A stretch of DNA of 64,000 bases from Weeksellaceae bacterium (lineage in GTDB: Bacteria > Bacteroidota > Bacteroidia > Flavobacteriales > Weeksellaceae). How positions within the stretch are numbered: position 1 is the first letter of the stretch; the number at the start of each line of letters is the position of its first letter. The stretch lies in assembly GCA_022013695.1 (NCBI GenBank), contig JAKLPS010000030.1, positions 1-64,000 on the forward strand. The letters are read 5' to 3'. Both the position numbers and the translations under genes were made by a program. The notes under the pieces were generated by a model. That model saw only the letters and a program-made list of their open reading frames with translations, was not told where the DNA came from and searched no databases. This document shows positions 9,244 to 18,916 of the stretch, piece after piece.

Positions 9244-12198
9244 ATGAATGTAAAATTACGATTGTTATCTGTTGGCGTATTGTTCTTTACCGGGCAGGCA
9301 TTAATGGCGCAGAAAGCCAAGAAGGATACCGCCAACACAAGAGACATTGAAGAAGTTGTTGTAATAGGAAATATTAAATTAGACCCGGCTCAAAAAGTGG
9401 GCTCCTACAGTACTGTTTCTAAAGCAAATTTTGAATCAACCCCTTTTTCATCAGTGGATGAGGTACTAAATGGTAGAGTGGCGGGATTAAATTTTTCTTC
9501 TGCCAGCGGTGATCCTGGATCTTCTAATATGGTAATTATTAGAGGGATCAGTTCTTTAATCGGAACACCAAATCCTTTATATATTATAGATGGTGTGGTC
9601 GTAGGTAAAGGAGCCGATAATGCTCAGGTAATGGAATCGTGGAATCCATTGGCGGCCATCGATCCCAATGCAATAGAGTCTGTACAGGTGCTGAAAGACG
9701 CCTCTGCTACGGCTTTGTATGGTTCGAGGGGAGCGAACGGGGTTATCATCATTAAAACCAAAAAAGGCAGATTTAACCAAAAGACCAGATTTGAATTTTC
9801 TACTGAAACAGGTTTGCAAGATAGAGCTTTTGACAAGCTTAAGCTGATGAATGCAGATGAATATATCAAATATGGAAGTATTTTGATGTGGAATAGCCAA
9901 AGCATTCTAGGTACAAGCTTTGCCACAATGGATGATGCTAAAAAATATTATCTCGAAAATTACGAAACTACTTATTATAACAGTGGGAATCTGATGAACA
10001 CTAATACCGACTGGGTAAAAGCAGTAAACAGAGGCACCTCGATGGTAAATACTTATAATTTTGGAGCGTCTGGAGGTGACGAAAATACTTCATTTAGAAT
10101 TGGTGGATCTTATTATCAGAACAAACCATTGGTGAATACGTCAGCATTTGATAGAATTAGCATCAACGCAGCGATAGATCACAAAGCATCTGATAGACTT
10201 AAGTTTGGTTTGAATGTCAATTACTCCAATGTCAAACGTAACACTTATTTTGGAGGGAGAGCGTCTGCCAATCCGGTATTATCATCAATTATGATTTCGC
10301 CGCTGCGACCAGTATATAACGCAGATGGCTCATATAATCAGTCTGATCTGGGAGAAGGATCGCCAACGCCCGGATTTAATCCCGTGTCTATTTTGAACGA
10401 AGCAAGACAGATATCTGCTATCAATACGTTTATCGCTTCTGCCAATATGGATTATACTTTTGCAAAGAACTTTTCCTTTAACTCTTTGTTCGGAGCGCAA
10501 GCCGTCTTTATGAAAGAGAGAGAAATCATACAAGCAGGGCATCCCGTTTTTACCATTATGGATCAAGATCACGGATTTTTGGGAGATCACAGAACCAATA
10601 CATTGGACTGGAACTGGAGTAACACTGTCAATTATCATAGCGTGTTTGCAGATAGGCATTCTGTTGATGCTTCTGCTGGGATGGAATATCAGGATCACAC
10701 GTACAATGTTTTGAACGTTCAGACATTTACTACCAATTCAGCTGATCCGTACTTCCAATTTTCCAATGATCAATTTGCAGACAATAATGACTTGGCTTGG
10801 AAACAGATTTCCTATTTTGGAAGGTTGAACTACAGTTTTGATAAAAGATATTCCGTTTCTGGTCAGATTCGTCGAGATGGTAATTCCACTTTGGGAGATG
10901 ATAAATTTGGAACATTCTGGTCAGTAGGAGGTTCGTGGAATGTTGCTCAGGAATCTTTTGCACCAAAAGCGTTTTCTACTTTTAACTTACGTGCGAGTTA
11001 CGGCGTTCTTGGCAATATCCCTTATGCAGATCAATGGGGATCCCAGTATAACTCGGCGACTCTTTTGGGCTATAACTGGACCTACAATTGGGCCGACACA
11101 AATGGGTTTGGATCAATAGTCAATGCAGGAAACCCGCTCCTGAAATGGGAAGAGTCGAAGCATTTAGATATTGGTGCAGAGTTAGGAATATTCAACGACC
11201 GGCTGAAATTTACTCTGGATTATTATAATAAAATTACCGACAAAGCCATTTTCCCAAGAAGTCTTTCATCTGAATCTGGGGGACCAGGAAGTTTTTACGA
11301 CAATGTAGGGAAAATTAATAATAAGGGATTTGAGTTAGTAATCGAGGCCACGCCTGTAAGAACAAGTGATTTCCAATGGTATATCAATGCAAACGGGGCT
11401 TACTCTAAAACAAAACTAGATAACCTAAATCAAAATTTGGTCACTTTCGAAGGGGATACAAGTGATGCAAGTAATGAATTAGTTGCATTAGCACCTGGAC
11501 ACATTTTAGGAGAGTATTACACTTGGCTTTGGGCAGGTGTTGCGCAACAAGACAATCCTACAAAAGGAATCAAAGCAGGAGATGCTCTTTGGTACACAAA
11601 TGGAGACAAAACAGATGTAACTAATGACAAGACTCAAGCTGAAAAAGCTTGGTTGGGGAAAAGTGCATTCCCTCTGTATAATGTTGGAATTACCAATGAA
11701 TTCAAATATAAAAGCATCACTTTGAGCTTCCTTTTATCTGGGCAGTTTGATTTCTATGTTCAGAACGGCGTTCACTCCTACACCATCCACGATGGTAGAT
11801 TCCCAACACGTAACCAAGTTACTGCTGCTTTGTATGATAGCTGGACAGACGCACCAGGATTTGAAAACAATAGCAATAATAATCCAAAGGCTCTTATTGG
11901 TAATCCAAGTAGCTCACGGTTAGAATCTGACCGTTTCATAAATAAGGGAGATCACATCAGATTGAAAGAAATGAAGATCGCCTACTCTCTGGGTGATGTA
12001 TTTAAGAAAAGTGTCGGACTCAATAATCTTACAATTTATGTAAGAGGGACAAATTTGATAACGTGGGCCTTTGACAAAAATTTGAATTATGATCCAGAAT
12101 CTAATTCTAATTCTTGGTCTTGGCTAGGTAAAGGAAGATACTGGTATGCTTCTCCAGTGATAAGAACGATGTCACTGGGTATTCAAGTAGGATTTTAA
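9244..12198 (+). CDS. SusC/RagA-family TonB-linked outer-membrane transporter
   Basis: TonB-dependent beta-barrel that works with a SusD-type lipoprotein to import oligomers such as glycans or peptides. A signal peptide (about 1-22, ending ALMAQ) is followed almost at once by a TonB-box-like DIEEVVVIG (34-42) and a plug domain (VDEVLNGRVAGL, DASATALYGSRGANGVIIIKTKKG). The barrel fills the rest to a C-terminal aromatic end (SLGIQVGF). The carboxypeptidase-regulatory-like domain that usually precedes the plug in SusC proteins is missing, so this is the short form, 984 residues. The susD partner follows 18 bases later. No glycoside hydrolase is adjacent, so the substrate cannot be inferred. Confidence 0.93.
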   Translation: MNVKLRLLSVGVLFFTGQALMAQKAKKDTANTRDIEEVVVIGNIKLDPAQKVGSYSTVSKANFESTPFSSVDEVLNGRVAGLNFSSASGDPGSSNMVIIRGISSLIGTPNPLYIIDGVVVGKGADNAQVMESWNPLAAIDPNAIESVQVLKDASATALYGSRGANGVIIIKTKKGRFNQKTRFEFSTETGLQDRAFDKLKLMNADEYIKYGSILMWNSQSILGTSFATMDDAKKYYLENYETTYYNSGNLMNTNTDWVKAVNRGTSMVNTYNFGASGGDENTSFRIGGSYYQNKPLVNTSAFDRISINAAIDHKASDRLKFGLNVNYSNVKRNTYFGGRASANPVLSSIMISPLRPVYNADGSYNQSDLGEGSPTPGFNPVSILNEARQISAINTFIASANMDYTFAKNFSFNSLFGAQAVFMKEREIIQAGHPVFTIMDQDHGFLGDHRTNTLDWNWSNTVNYHSVFADRHSVDASAGMEYQDHTYNVLNVQTFTTNSADPYFQFSNDQFADNNDLAWKQISYFGRLNYSFDKRYSVSGQIRRDGNSTLGDDKFGTFWSVGGSWNVAQESFAPKAFSTFNLRASYGVLGNIPYADQWGSQYNSATLLGYNWTYNWADTNGFGSIVNAGNPLLKWEESKHLDIGAELGIFNDRLKFTLDYYNKITDKAIFPRSLSSESGGPGSFYDNVGKINNKGFELVIEATPVRTSDFQWYINANGAYSKTKLDNLNQNLVTFEGDTSDASNELVALAPGHILGEYYTWLWAGVAQQDNPTKGIKAGDALWYTNGDKTDVTNDKTQAEKAWLGKSAFPLYNVGITNEFKYKSITLSFLLSGQFDFYVQNGVHSYTIHDGRFPTRNQVTAALYDSWTDAPGFENNSNNNPKALIGNPSSSRLESDRFINKGDHIRLKEMKIAYSLGDVFKKSVGLNNLTIYVRGTNLITWAFDKNLNYDPESNSNSWSWLGKGRYWYASPVIRTMSLGIQVGF

Positions 12199-12216
12199 TT
12201 TTAACAACAAAAGAAA

Positions 12217-13770
12217 ATGAAAAAATATATTTTAATCGCATCATCTTTATTATGTCTGGCACTGACAAATTCTTGTAGTGAATCAGATTTGAATTTAGAA
12301 TCTCAAAGTTTAGATAACGTCGAGGCTCCTCTTACCGAAGAAAAAATTCAAATGTTACTTAGCGGTGCCTATTTTAATATGGGTTCCACTGGAGGATTTG
12401 GAACAGACGCAATGATTGCAGGAGATCTATTGGGAGATAATCTTTTTGTGTCCAATACTAATCCATCTTATTTAATGACAGCCAACAAAACGTATAGCCC
12501 ACTTCAAGGAGACTTTAGTTTTTATGGGTTAATGTACAACATCATTGTGGCCTGTAATACCGTCATTAATAGCACCGTTCCAACCAATGATAACGTTGAA
12601 AGAATAAAAGCAGAATCGAAGATCTTGAGGGGATACGCCTATTTTACATTAGTGAACTACTACTCTCCGGCTCCCACATCTGGGATTAACCAAGAATATG
12701 GCGTTCCTTTGGTCTTGGGAAACTATGATGCTTTGATACAACCCCCCAGGGCAACTGTAGCTCAAATCTATGACCAGATCATTGCAGATCTCAAAGCAGG
12801 AGCGGCGGCTGCATCTGACACGCCATCATCTAAAGTGATTTTAAGCAGAACAGCGGCAAAACTTTTGCTTTCAAAGGTGTATCTGACAAGAAGAGCACCT
12901 GGTGATGCTGAATTGGCCTTGCAATATTCCAATGAAGTAATTAATAATTCTCCCTCAACATTTGGCGCAATCGATGCGAAAGGTCTGATGGATTCATCCA
13001 AACCTTTTAATGCGACCTCTAATCCGTACAAATATTATACATATTTTGCTGGTACAATTGATACAAATTCTGAAAATCAACCTGAAACAGTTTGGGAACT
13101 AAGTATGAATGGTGATGCTAATATTGTAACAGGAGTAGGATCCAATCAAGCTCTTCCTCTTTATTATAATAGAGCAGGGGGCAAAAGGTGTTTGTTATTA
13201 AACAAAGCGTTTTACGATACTTTCGGGCCAGCTCCAACTAGTGCACAAATTGTCAGCGACGATGTTAGAAGAGGCTCTACAACTTCAGGATTACTGGTTT
13301 CTGCTGGGGTGCCTTCAACGGATAATCCAAAAGGTTATTGGATGTCGAAATACCCTTTAACGAGTTATGAGACAGCAACAGCAACTTCGCAAACTTTTTA
13401 TTACAGAAATATCAAAATATTAAGATTTTCGGAAGCTAAATTAAACAGAATAGAAGCACTTCGGTTACTGGGACAAACTTCTGTCGCCTTAACAGAGCTC
13501 AATACTTTTGCAACTTCAAGACAAGGAAAAACTTATACAGGCACCAATTTGCTTAATGATATTTTAACAGAAAGAGCGAAAGAATTTTATGGAGAGGGGC
13601 AACGTTTTCTAGACCTTAAAAGATATAATATGCCCATTGTGAAAGGTACAAATTGCACGTCCAACTGTAACGTTCCTGCAAATGACAAGTTATTCGTTTT
13701 GCCTGTAAGTCAAGATGCCATTAATAATAATCCCAATTTAAAACAATATCCGGATTACATTAACCAGTAA
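12217..13770 (+). CDS. SusD/RagB-family nutrient-binding outer-membrane lipoprotein
   Basis: Surface lipoprotein that acts as a lid and substrate-binding partner on the SusC-type pore encoded just upstream. A lipoprotein signal peptide ends at Cys20 (LALTNSC). The body is TPR-rich in the SusD way, with KAESKILRGYAYFTLVNYYS, and the C-terminal region has ILTERAKEFYGEGQRFLDLKRY, a stretch strongly typical of the family. 517 residues. The 125-base gap to the next gene is very AT-rich and has no clear terminator. Confidence 0.93.
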   Translation: MKKYILIASSLLCLALTNSCSESDLNLESQSLDNVEAPLTEEKIQMLLSGAYFNMGSTGGFGTDAMIAGDLLGDNLFVSNTNPSYLMTANKTYSPLQGDFSFYGLMYNIIVACNTVINSTVPTNDNVERIKAESKILRGYAYFTLVNYYSPAPTSGINQEYGVPLVLGNYDALIQPPRATVAQIYDQIIADLKAGAAAASDTPSSKVILSRTAAKLLLSKVYLTRRAPGDAELALQYSNEVINNSPSTFGAIDAKGLMDSSKPFNATSNPYKYYTYFAGTIDTNSENQPETVWELSMNGDANIVTGVGSNQALPLYYNRAGGKRCLLLNKAFYDTFGPAPTSAQIVSDDVRRGSTTSGLLVSAGVPSTDNPKGYWMSKYPLTSYETATATSQTFYYRNIKILRFSEAKLNRIEALRLLGQTSVALTELNTFATSRQGKTYTGTNLLNDILTERAKEFYGEGQRFLDLKRYNMPIVKGTNCTSNCNVPANDKLFVLPVSQDAINNNPNLKQYPDYINQ

Positions 13771-13895
13771 TAGTTGGTTTGCAATAAATTATTAAGAATT
13801 TCTATTTCTAAAAGAAAATAAAAAAAATAAAGGATATTTTTTATTTTTTAATTATTTATTAATAACTTTATACTAATATTTAAAATTTTAATATT

Positions 13896-15209
13896 ATGAA
13901 AAAGAACTTTACAATTATTACTGCTATAGCGTTGGCAATACAAGTTAACGCTCAAAGTTGGACGCCGCAAAATAGTAATTTCCCTCTTGATGCAACTTAT
14001 CCTTTGGCAATTGATGCTAAAGGTGAGAGCATTGCTTGGGCTTATGGAGCAGACGGATCAGGCGGCGGATTGGACTACCGTGTTTATACCAAAACTGGAA
14101 ATGGCGGCACAACGTGGATGTCTGGAGCAATGAGTGGGATTCCTGCATCAGTAGCAATCGCAGACATTGCTGCTGGCGACGGTAATACAGCTTGGGTTGT
14201 GGGATATCCTAATCCTACAGGGGGAGGTGTATGGAAAACCTCCGATGGAGGGACTACTTGGGTTAAACAAACTACAGCGTCATTTAGTAATCCTGCATCT
14301 TTCCCAGACGTTATCTATTTTTGGGATTTAAATACGGGTGTTGCAATAGGCGATCCATTAAATAACAAATTAGAAGTCTATACAACCACAGATGGAGGTA
14401 CAACTTGGACTGCGAATGCAGCAGGAGGTGCAGCAAATGCAGGAGAATATGCCTATGTTCATAACAAAGCTGTTGTTGGCAATACGATTTGGTGTGGATC
14501 CAATCAAGGTAGAATCTACAGATCCAACGACAAAGGTTTAACTTGGCTATCCACTATTTCTACGCCACTTAGTGATTTTGGCGGCGCTGGGGAATCTGGG
14601 GAAATTGTTCTTAAGGATTCTAATACTGCGTGGATTGCCAGTAGCCTTGGTATTTTGTACAAGACAACCGATGGTGGGGCGAATTTTGTAGACATTCCTA
14701 CTGTAAGTGGTACTTTTTATGCATTGACCTTAGAATATGTTCCCGGTACTAACCAAACACTTTTAAGTGGCGGTGCAAGTTCAACATTGGGAAGAGGATC
14801 CTCGATCAGTTACGATGGAGGTGCCAACTGGACAGAAATAGCAAATACAAATGCTGACACTGGAATTACTGCAATTGCTGCGAGTAGCCCTACAGCAATC
14901 TATGGTGGTACTTTTGTCAATGCAGGTATCGGCGGCATGAATAAATTAACTGCCCTACTTGCCACTTCGGAAGCCAGTGTTGTTAAAGGTTTGACCATCA
15001 GCCCAAATCCTACTTTCGGGGATCTAAATATTTCTACGGTTCTTAATATTAAATCTGTAGAAATTTTAGACATGAATGGTAGAATCATAAAAACTTTCGG
15101 TGCAGATGCTAAAAAATTAGATTTATCTAATTTGCAAAACGGCGTCTATGCTGTAAAAGTAAATACCGTTGATGGTAAAAGTAAAATTGCTAAATTCATC
15201 AAAAAATAA
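13896..15209 (+). CDS. Secreted beta-propeller protein with T9SS C-terminal sorting domain
   Basis: 437 residues: a signal peptide (1-19, ending IQVNA), then a run of sialidase/YCF48-like propeller blades marked by SDGGTTW, TDGGTTW, SNDKGLTW, TTDGGANF and SYDGGANW. The tail from about 365 (TISPNPTFGDLNI ... LQNGVYAVKV ... KIAKFIKK) is a type A T9SS sorting signal, so the protein should be exported through the type IX system and attached to or released from the surface. No catalytic residues are evident; a binding or structural role beside the SusCD pair is possible but unproven. It has its own terminator. Confidence 0.85.
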   Translation: MKKNFTIITAIALAIQVNAQSWTPQNSNFPLDATYPLAIDAKGESIAWAYGADGSGGGLDYRVYTKTGNGGTTWMSGAMSGIPASVAIADIAAGDGNTAWVVGYPNPTGGGVWKTSDGGTTWVKQTTASFSNPASFPDVIYFWDLNTGVAIGDPLNNKLEVYTTTDGGTTWTANAAGGAANAGEYAYVHNKAVVGNTIWCGSNQGRIYRSNDKGLTWLSTISTPLSDFGGAGESGEIVLKDSNTAWIASSLGILYKTTDGGANFVDIPTVSGTFYALTLEYVPGTNQTLLSGGASSTLGRGSSISYDGGANWTEIANTNADTGITAIAASSPTAIYGGTFVNAGIGGMNKLTALLATSEASVVKGLTISPNPTFGDLNISTVLNIKSVEILDMNGRIIKTFGADAKKLDLSNLQNGVYAVKVNTVDGKSKIAKFIKK

Positions 15210-15230
15210 TCCCAATTATTTTTAAACTAT

Positions 15231-15257
15231 AAAATCCCGCCACTCGCGGGATTTTTT
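15231..15257 (+). terminator. Intrinsic terminator after the T9SS propeller gene
   Basis: AAAATCCCGC (15231-15240), loop CACTC, GCGGGATTTT (15246-15255) and a T-run to 15257. A classical rho-independent terminator 21 bases past the stop codon. Confidence 0.9.
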
Positions 15258-15274
15258 ATTTCGGTATATCTTAC

Positions 15275-15282
15275 TATTTTTG
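15275..15282 (+). promoter_or_regulatory. -7 box upstream of the putative porin
   Basis: TATTTTTG matches TAnnTTTG exactly, 16 bases before the ATG at 15299, which would give a very short leader. No good TTTG element is seen at the expected distance upstream. Confidence 0.35.
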
Positions 15283-15298
15283 TACTCAAATTTCCTTG

Positions 15299-17221
15299 AT
15301 GAAGTATCTCCTATTACTGGCATTCGTTTGCAGTATTTTTGCAAACGGACAACAAGTGAACAAAACTGATTCCAACCAAATCCCTTCCGACACCCTCAGA
15401 GTAGACTCCGGAGATAAAGATTCAATGGAAATCTACAAACCTACCATCAACGATTACCAAGTCAAAACAAGATTTTCACAAAAGAAAATTTACGACACTA
15501 CTTTTACGATCGAAAGATCTTACATCGCAACCCAATACAACAAAAAAGATAATTTCGGAAAGATCCAGTCTGCCAATATAGGCTCAGGATTTCAAAATCT
15601 AATATACTCCAAAAACCCCGAGCAGAACCTCAGTCTATTGCCGGAAAACAAATCTTTTTTCATCAAAGGCGAAAACGACATCCACTATTACGACGTCAAA
15701 ACGCCCACCACCACTTTTTATTACAACAATGCGATGCAAAACGGTGGACAATTGCAAACCACCTACACACAAAACATTGGCAAAAACTTCAATTTCGCGA
15801 TAGAATATATGGGACTAAGGTCGCAAGGGCTTTACCGGAACAGCCTCGCCGCCAGCAACAACACCATTTTCAGCGGTCATTACATCTCAAAGAATAGCAA
15901 GTACGAAGCCTATGCCCACTTCATCCACCAGAACGTCGATAATCAGGAAAATGGCGGCATTGCCGATCTGACGGTCTTCCTCAGCGGAGATTCCCGATTC
16001 AACAACCGGCAAAATATAGAGACCAACCTCTCTGGCACAGATTCGAGATATTCCTACAGAAGGTATTATTTCAGCCAAGAATTTTCTCCTTTCGATCCCG
16101 CAAAATATCCCTTCAAGCTGAGGCATACGATCTTTCATCAAGGCAATAAATATTATTTTACAGAGACCACTGCCCATACAGAATTCTTCGGCTCAGAAGA
16201 TATTCCCAACTTCCCACTCTCCAATAAAAAATTCTCCAATAATCTTAGCAATACGCTAAGCTTGGTTTGGGACAACGACAAATTTAAATTAGACGCCGGT
16301 TTCCGACACCAGTCTTTGGAGTTTGGCAACAAAAATGCGTTTCCACTTCTGAACATTCCCGGCTATTTCAAAGAGCAAAGAATCGGTGCAGTGGGCAATT
16401 TGCAAATTAAATTGTGGGACAAAATCCAACTGAAATCGTTTCTCGAAATCTCCAAGGGCGATGACTTTGGAGATTATATAAGAACGACAAACGATTTGAT
16501 TTTTGAGCCCGTCAAAGGCTATTTGGTCGAAGGCCGGGTCAACTTCCAGTCTGCCTATCCAAGCTTCAACTATCTCGTCAACTCTTCGCATTATCAGAAT
16601 TACAATTATTACCTGCAGAATCCCGATAACGAAATCGTGACCCAGTTGGGAGGCACGCTAAGATTGGCAAAATGGTTTGACACCCAAGTTTTTGTTGATT
16701 TTTTCAAGATCGACAATTACACCTATTTTAATGAGTTTGCAAAACCTCAACAGAGCGCGTCGGCGCTCAATATTTCGCAGATCGGCGGCGAAAGCACCCT
16801 GAAATATGGCAAATTCAATCTCAACGGGAAAGTGATTTTTCAAAAGGCACTCAGCAATCAGGAACTGCTGCCGATGCCTGATTTCATTGGCAGAATCAAC
16901 GTTTTTTATCAAGCACCGGCTTTCAAACGAGCGGCCGAAGTGCAGGTGGGCATCAAACTCTATTATTTTTCCAAATTTGACTCCAGAGAATATTCGCCCA
17001 TTCTCAATGAATATATTTTACCAGGAAGCAATCCTTATTCCATTGGTGGCCAGCCTATTGCAGACGTTTATTTCAATATGAGAGTCAAGCGGATGTTTTT
17101 CTACATCGAGGGGCAACACATCAATCAGACCTTTATGCAGAACAAATCTTTCACCGCGCCGGGCTACCCGATTTACGATTTCAGGCTCAATCTTGGCGTA
17201 GTCTGGTATCTTTTCCATTAA
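15299..17221 (+). CDS. Putative outer-membrane porin (Bacteroidota 'putative porin' family)
   Basis: 640 residues with a signal peptide (MKYLLLLAFVCSIFANGQ), then a sequence rich in alternating polar and aromatic residues and paired short strands, ending in aromatic LNLGVVWYLFH as outer-membrane barrels do. It resembles the family of about 630-700 residues annotated as putative porin in Flavobacteriia. A TTG directly before the ATG could extend it by one codon; the ATG at 15299 is preferred. It is followed by bshC, but nothing suggests a functional link. The channel substrate is unknown. Confidence 0.75.
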   Translation: MKYLLLLAFVCSIFANGQQVNKTDSNQIPSDTLRVDSGDKDSMEIYKPTINDYQVKTRFSQKKIYDTTFTIERSYIATQYNKKDNFGKIQSANIGSGFQNLIYSKNPEQNLSLLPENKSFFIKGENDIHYYDVKTPTTTFYYNNAMQNGGQLQTTYTQNIGKNFNFAIEYMGLRSQGLYRNSLAASNNTIFSGHYISKNSKYEAYAHFIHQNVDNQENGGIADLTVFLSGDSRFNNRQNIETNLSGTDSRYSYRRYYFSQEFSPFDPAKYPFKLRHTIFHQGNKYYFTETTAHTEFFGSEDIPNFPLSNKKFSNNLSNTLSLVWDNDKFKLDAGFRHQSLEFGNKNAFPLLNIPGYFKEQRIGAVGNLQIKLWDKIQLKSFLEISKGDDFGDYIRTTNDLIFEPVKGYLVEGRVNFQSAYPSFNYLVNSSHYQNYNYYLQNPDNEIVTQLGGTLRLAKWFDTQVFVDFFKIDNYTYFNEFAKPQQSASALNISQIGGESTLKYGKFNLNGKVIFQKALSNQELLPMPDFIGRINVFYQAPAFKRAAEVQVGIKLYYFSKFDSREYSPILNEYILPGSNPYSIGGQPIADVYFNMRVKRMFFYIEGQHINQTFMQNKSFTAPGYPIYDFRLNLGVVWYLFH

Positions 17222-17226
17222 TTTTG
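17192..17226 (+). promoter_or_regulatory. Possible promoter of bshC overlapping the porin 3' end
   Basis: CTTG (17192-17195) and TAATTTTG (17219-17226, exact TAnnTTTG) are 23 bases apart; the -7 box overlaps the porin stop codon. The implied leader is about 70 bases. The -33 part is weak. Confidence 0.3.
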
Positions 17227-17304
17227 CAAAATAGTGATGGTGGCCGTTTTCATTTTTCCCTTCCGCAAATCCATACCATAAACCAACTGACAACCGACAA
17301 CCCA

Positions 17305-18879
17305 ATGAACATTGACTTCCAAAATATAGCCAGCATTCCGCCGCTCATAAAAGATTTTTTAGGAAAGAATCTAGACGGGTTTCAGGATAAAATTTTTGAT
17401 TTGGATCATTTTAAAAATCAAATATTAGCAAAGCAAAAGTCATTTTCGGAAGATAAAAGGCAAATCCTTTGCGGGACTATTCTATCGCAACATCAGGCTG
17501 AACCGATGTCTGCTAAGCAACTGGAAAATCTTGCCCTTCTGAAAAAGCAAAACACTTTCAGCGTCACAACGGGTCATCAGCTCAATCTTTTTACCGGACC
17601 GGTTTTCTTTGTTTATAAAATATTGCAGACGATAAAAACCGCTGACTTTCTAAAATCCAATTTCCCCGATCACAACTTCGTCCCGATTTTCTGGATGGCA
17701 ACGGAGGACCACGATTTCGATGAGGTCAATCACTTCAAGACGCGCGAAAATTATTATGAGATCAAAGGTCATTCGGGAGGTGCTGTAGGGGATATCCAAG
17801 TCGAGGATCAGTATTTTATTCAGGAATTTGAAAAGGAATTTAAAGATTACATTTATGGTACAGAACTCATCCTCTGGCTTCGAAATGCTTACAGAAAAGG
17901 AAATACGCACACGCAGGCCATTCGCTATTTGGTCAATCAATTATTTGCAGATTACGGCTTGCTAACGATCGACGGCAATTCCAAAGAATTAAAATCTCAA
18001 GTCAAGCCCATCTTCCGAGCGGAGCTGCTGCACAATCAGCTTTTTGAAACCACGAGAATTCAACGCGCATTTTTGGAAAAGCAATATCATAAAGTTCAGG
18101 TCAATCCGCGGGACATCAATTTGTTTTATCTTTCGGAAACCAGAAACCGTATCGAAAAAATTAATAATGACTATGTGGTTCTTGATACGGATTTGAAGTT
18201 TTCGGAAGACAGAATCTTGGAGGAATTAGAGAATCATCCGGAGAAATTCAGCCCAAATGCCGTGCTTCGTCCGGCTTATCAGGAATCTGTTTTGCCCAAT
18301 CTGGCCTACGTTGGCGGAAATGCCGAAATCATGTATTGGATCGAACTCAAAGATTATTTTGCGGCCATCGATATCCCATTTCCCGTTTTGATCCCAAGAA
18401 ATTCGATGCTGTTCCTCGAAGAAAAGACGATGCGAAAAATCGAAAAAGCTGGACTGGAGGTTGAAAATTTCTTCGAAAATTTTGCCGAAGTCTTGAATCA
18501 GAAAATACTGGAAAATAATGAGATTAGGTTGCTCCTTGCCGAAAAAGAAGTGCAACTCATCGGGTCTTTTTCCGAACTCAAAAACAAAGCTTCGGAAACC
18601 GATCGAAGTTTTTTCAATCTTGTAGAAGCAGAAGAAGCCCGGCAGTTAAAATCTTTCCGGCGGATGCAGAAACGCCTTCTGAAAGCGGAAAAAATCAAAC
18701 AAGCAGAAAGGTTTGAGCAAATGCAGAATCTCTTTCTCAAGGTGCATCCGAGTGGAAATTGGCAGGAAAGAGTCTTCAATTTCAGTGTGTTGTACTCAGA
18801 TTTTGGTAAACAATGGATAGATGATTGCTACCAAAAAATCAATGTTCAAAAATCCGAATTAATAATCTCGCCTATTTAA
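17305..18879 (+). CDS. bshC: Bacillithiol biosynthesis cysteine-adding enzyme BshC
   Basis: Catalyses the last step of bacillithiol synthesis, joining cysteine to glucosaminyl-malate. The 524-residue protein (MNIDFQNIASIPPLIKDF start) has the conserved N-terminal TGHQLNLFTGPVFFVYKI segment near residue 88, FWMATEDHDFDEVNHF, and the later VLRPAYQESVLPNLAYVGG, all typical of BshC, with a C-terminal coiled coil. The frame is open upstream to a TTG at 17224, but the ATG at 17305 fits homologues best. bshA and bshB are elsewhere. Confidence 0.93.
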   Translation: MNIDFQNIASIPPLIKDFLGKNLDGFQDKIFDLDHFKNQILAKQKSFSEDKRQILCGTILSQHQAEPMSAKQLENLALLKKQNTFSVTTGHQLNLFTGPVFFVYKILQTIKTADFLKSNFPDHNFVPIFWMATEDHDFDEVNHFKTRENYYEIKGHSGGAVGDIQVEDQYFIQEFEKEFKDYIYGTELILWLRNAYRKGNTHTQAIRYLVNQLFADYGLLTIDGNSKELKSQVKPIFRAELLHNQLFETTRIQRAFLEKQYHKVQVNPRDINLFYLSETRNRIEKINNDYVVLDTDLKFSEDRILEELENHPEKFSPNAVLRPAYQESVLPNLAYVGGNAEIMYWIELKDYFAAIDIPFPVLIPRNSMLFLEEKTMRKIEKAGLEVENFFENFAEVLNQKILENNEIRLLLAEKEVQLIGSFSELKNKASETDRSFFNLVEAEEARQLKSFRRMQKRLLKAEKIKQAERFEQMQNLFLKVHPSGNWQERVFNFSVLYSDFGKQWIDDCYQKINVQKSELIISPI

Positions 18880-18890
18880 TCTGAAAGCAT

Positions 18891-18898
18891 TATTTTTG
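18891..18898 (+). promoter_or_regulatory. -7 box before the LysM-fusion gene
   Basis: TATTTTTG, an exact TAnnTTTG match, lies 18 bases before the ATG at 18917. A clear -33 element is not seen. Confidence 0.35.
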
Positions 18899-18916
18899 TA
18901 TCATTATTAAAAAAAA

